Assembly (NCBI GenBank): GCA_041623895.1
Contig: JBFJVZ010000383.1
Span: 1 to 7,432, forward strand
Direction of reading: 5' to 3'
Origin: JBFJVZ01 sp041623895
Lineage (GTDB): Bacteria > Planctomycetota > Planctomycetia > Pirellulales > Pirellulaceae
DNA: 7,432 bases
The notes below the pieces were generated by a model, which saw only the letters and a list, made by a program, of their open reading frames with translations, was not told the origin of the DNA and made no database searches. Of this stretch, positions 6,636 to 7,432 are shown piece by piece. A program made the translations under genes and the position numbers. Within the stretch, counting starts at the first letter, position 1; the number at the start of each line of letters is the position of its first letter.

Positions 6636-6651
6636 CTAGTAAGATTACTAG
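6636..6651. promoter_or_regulatory. Candidate operator, perfect 16-bp palindrome
   Basis: CTAGTAAGATTACTAG has 7-bp perfect arms and a 2-bp spacer. It is AT-rich against GC-rich surroundings. It lies about 95 bp before the start of the leftward gene and about 160 bp before the proposed start of the rightward gene. This is the size and symmetry expected for a dimeric regulator, but no regulator is identified. Confidence 0.4.
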
Positions 6652-6765
6652 TCGCCACTGTTGGAGATTGTCAGGCAAGTGGGGCGGGGCCGAGCTGCAC
6701 TTTCTGGGCACGATTCTCATCTTCCCCCGCTTCGTTCTACATCAGGGGTTCAGTTCTATTGATGG

Positions 6766-6771
6766 TATGAT
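6766..6771 (+). promoter_or_regulatory. Possible -10 element of the sensor gene
   Basis: TATGAT differs from the TATAAT consensus by one base and ends 38 bases before the ATG at 6810. A -35 hexamer resembling TTGACA is not present at 16-18 bp, so support is weak. If used, it excludes the TTG at 6771 as a start codon. Confidence 0.25.
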
Positions 6772-6809
6772 TGGCGGGTACCATTCGCTTGCTGGTCTTT
6801 TATTGCCGT

Positions 6810-7432
6810 ATGTGTCGCCTTTCGCAGATCGTTATTCCTTTCCAATCGCGCACTTGCTGCAGTTGTCTACTGGCCGCGGTGCTTTTGCACGCGCTAGGGT
6901 CAGGCGTTGCGACTGGCGATCAGCCGATCAGCCTCCGCAGTGATGTCCCATTCACCGACCACGTGCACCGACACTACAGTGATCGTGAGGGACTGTTCGA
7001 TAGCGTTTTTGTGTCGGATTACGCTCCGAAAAGTTGCCTCGCCAGCGACGGAAATCGGGCTCTTTGCCTGTCATTGACCAGCACACCGTTGTTGGCGCAG
7101 GACGAAGTCGAAGCGCCACGAGGTGACTCGACCGTCGCGCCGGCGAGCACGATTTCCGCCGGCGAGGGCGAGGTTCTCGTTCTCTATGGCTTGAGCAGTG
7201 AGATGCCGGCCTATACCGAGTGGTCCGGCGGCATCCGGGAAGGTTTGCAAGACGCCCAGGGAAAAACACCCAATATCAACGTCGAGTTTCTGGACCTGTC
7301 CAAGTTTGATGACCAGGCGCACACCCAATTGTGGCTCGAGCTGATGCGACAAAAATACGCGCAGCGCGACATTCGTGTCTTGATTCCTGTGTTGGGGGCC
7401 ACGCTGCGATTCGCGACAGCCCATTTGCGTGA
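6810..7432 (+). CDS. Probable membrane sensor kinase, N-terminal part with ABC substrate-binding-like domain (partial)
   Basis: The frame is open from 6771 to the right edge, so the gene is incomplete: 207 full codons from the ATG at 6810. From residue 122 (GEVLVLYGLSSEMPAYTEW) the pattern is a beta strand LVLY, an amphipathic helix, the FLDLSKF segment (147-153), then RQKYAQRDIRVLIPVLG (167-183). This matches the start of the periplasmic-binding-like domain (ABC_sub_bind type) that precedes transmembrane, PAS and histidine kinase domains in many hybrid sensors. The kinase part is inferred, since it would lie beyond the window. At the proposed start there is a hydrophobic segment, CCSCLLAAVLLHALGSGVA (15-33), acting as signal peptide or anchor. 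A later GTG at 7011 would instead place a shorter signal-like stretch ending LLAQ just before the domain. No Shine-Dalgarno sequence is visible at either. The protein could also be a plain substrate-binding protein. Confidence 0.7.
   Translation, partial: MCRLSQIVIPFQSRTCCSCLLAAVLLHALGSGVATGDQPISLRSDVPFTDHVHRHYSDREGLFDSVFVSDYAPKSCLASDGNRALCLSLTSTPLLAQDEVEAPRGDSTVAPASTISAGEGEVLVLYGLSSEMPAYTEWSGGIREGLQDAQGKTPNINVEFLDLSKFDDQAHTQLWLELMRQKYAQRDIRVLIPVLGATLRFATAHLR

Larger units (their letters stand above)
6541..6809. other. Divergent intergenic region
   Basis: These 269 bases lie between two genes transcribed away from each other and must carry both promoters. A perfect palindrome at 6636-6651 is the most prominent signal. 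A -10-like TATGAT is seen for the rightward gene. No convincing -35/-10 pair could be assigned for the leftward gene, and no additional gene is supported. Confidence 0.6.

Noticed and set aside
6541..6720. N-terminal extension of the secreted protein to an ATG at 6720
   Set aside because: It would put 60 mostly basic, Cys-containing residues before a clear signal peptide and would run across the regulatory palindrome at 6636-6651.

Overview
The window looks like a chromosomal piece of a planctomycete, most likely a Rhodopirellula/Pirellulales-type organism. This rests on four things seen in the sequence: moderately high GC with long, structured intergenic gaps; a cysteine-rich outer-membrane porin with Cys-Gly-Cys repeats; a large secreted protein of a type I recognise only from planctomycetes; and scattered GC-rich intergenic repeats. 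No database search was possible, so the taxonomic call is an inference.

Layout from left to right. Positions 1-105 hold three tandem copies of a GC-rich unit of about 35 bp. Two minus-strand hairpins with T-runs (141-170 and 191-235) probably end the amt transcript. The ammonium transporter gene amt is on the minus strand at 386-1789. A gap of about 430 bp upstream of it contains a candidate sigma-54 promoter (1964-1978). A clear intrinsic terminator (2223-2257) closes the next minus-strand gene, a BBP2/OmpL-like porin (2339-4024) whose N-terminal third is built of Cys-Gly-Cys repeats. An 851-bp gap (4025-4875) contains the porin upstream region and a striking nested palindromic element of about 345 bp (4382-4726). 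A secreted protein of unknown function follows on the minus strand (4876-6540). Across a 269-bp divergent gap with a perfect 16-bp palindrome, a plus-strand gene (from about 6810, running off the right edge) begins. Its visible part matches the N-terminal ABC-type substrate-binding-like sensor domain of membrane histidine kinases.

The genes do not form one obvious operon. Each minus-strand gene is separated from the next by several hundred bases, and two of the three have their own terminator candidates. The common theme is the cell envelope: ammonium uptake, an outer-membrane channel, an exported protein and a probable extracytoplasmic sensor. Only the divergent pair at the right suggests shared regulation. 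No new multi-gene system is evident. The strongest undescribed-looking item is the palindromic element at 4382-4726, followed by the cysteine-repeat domain of the porin.
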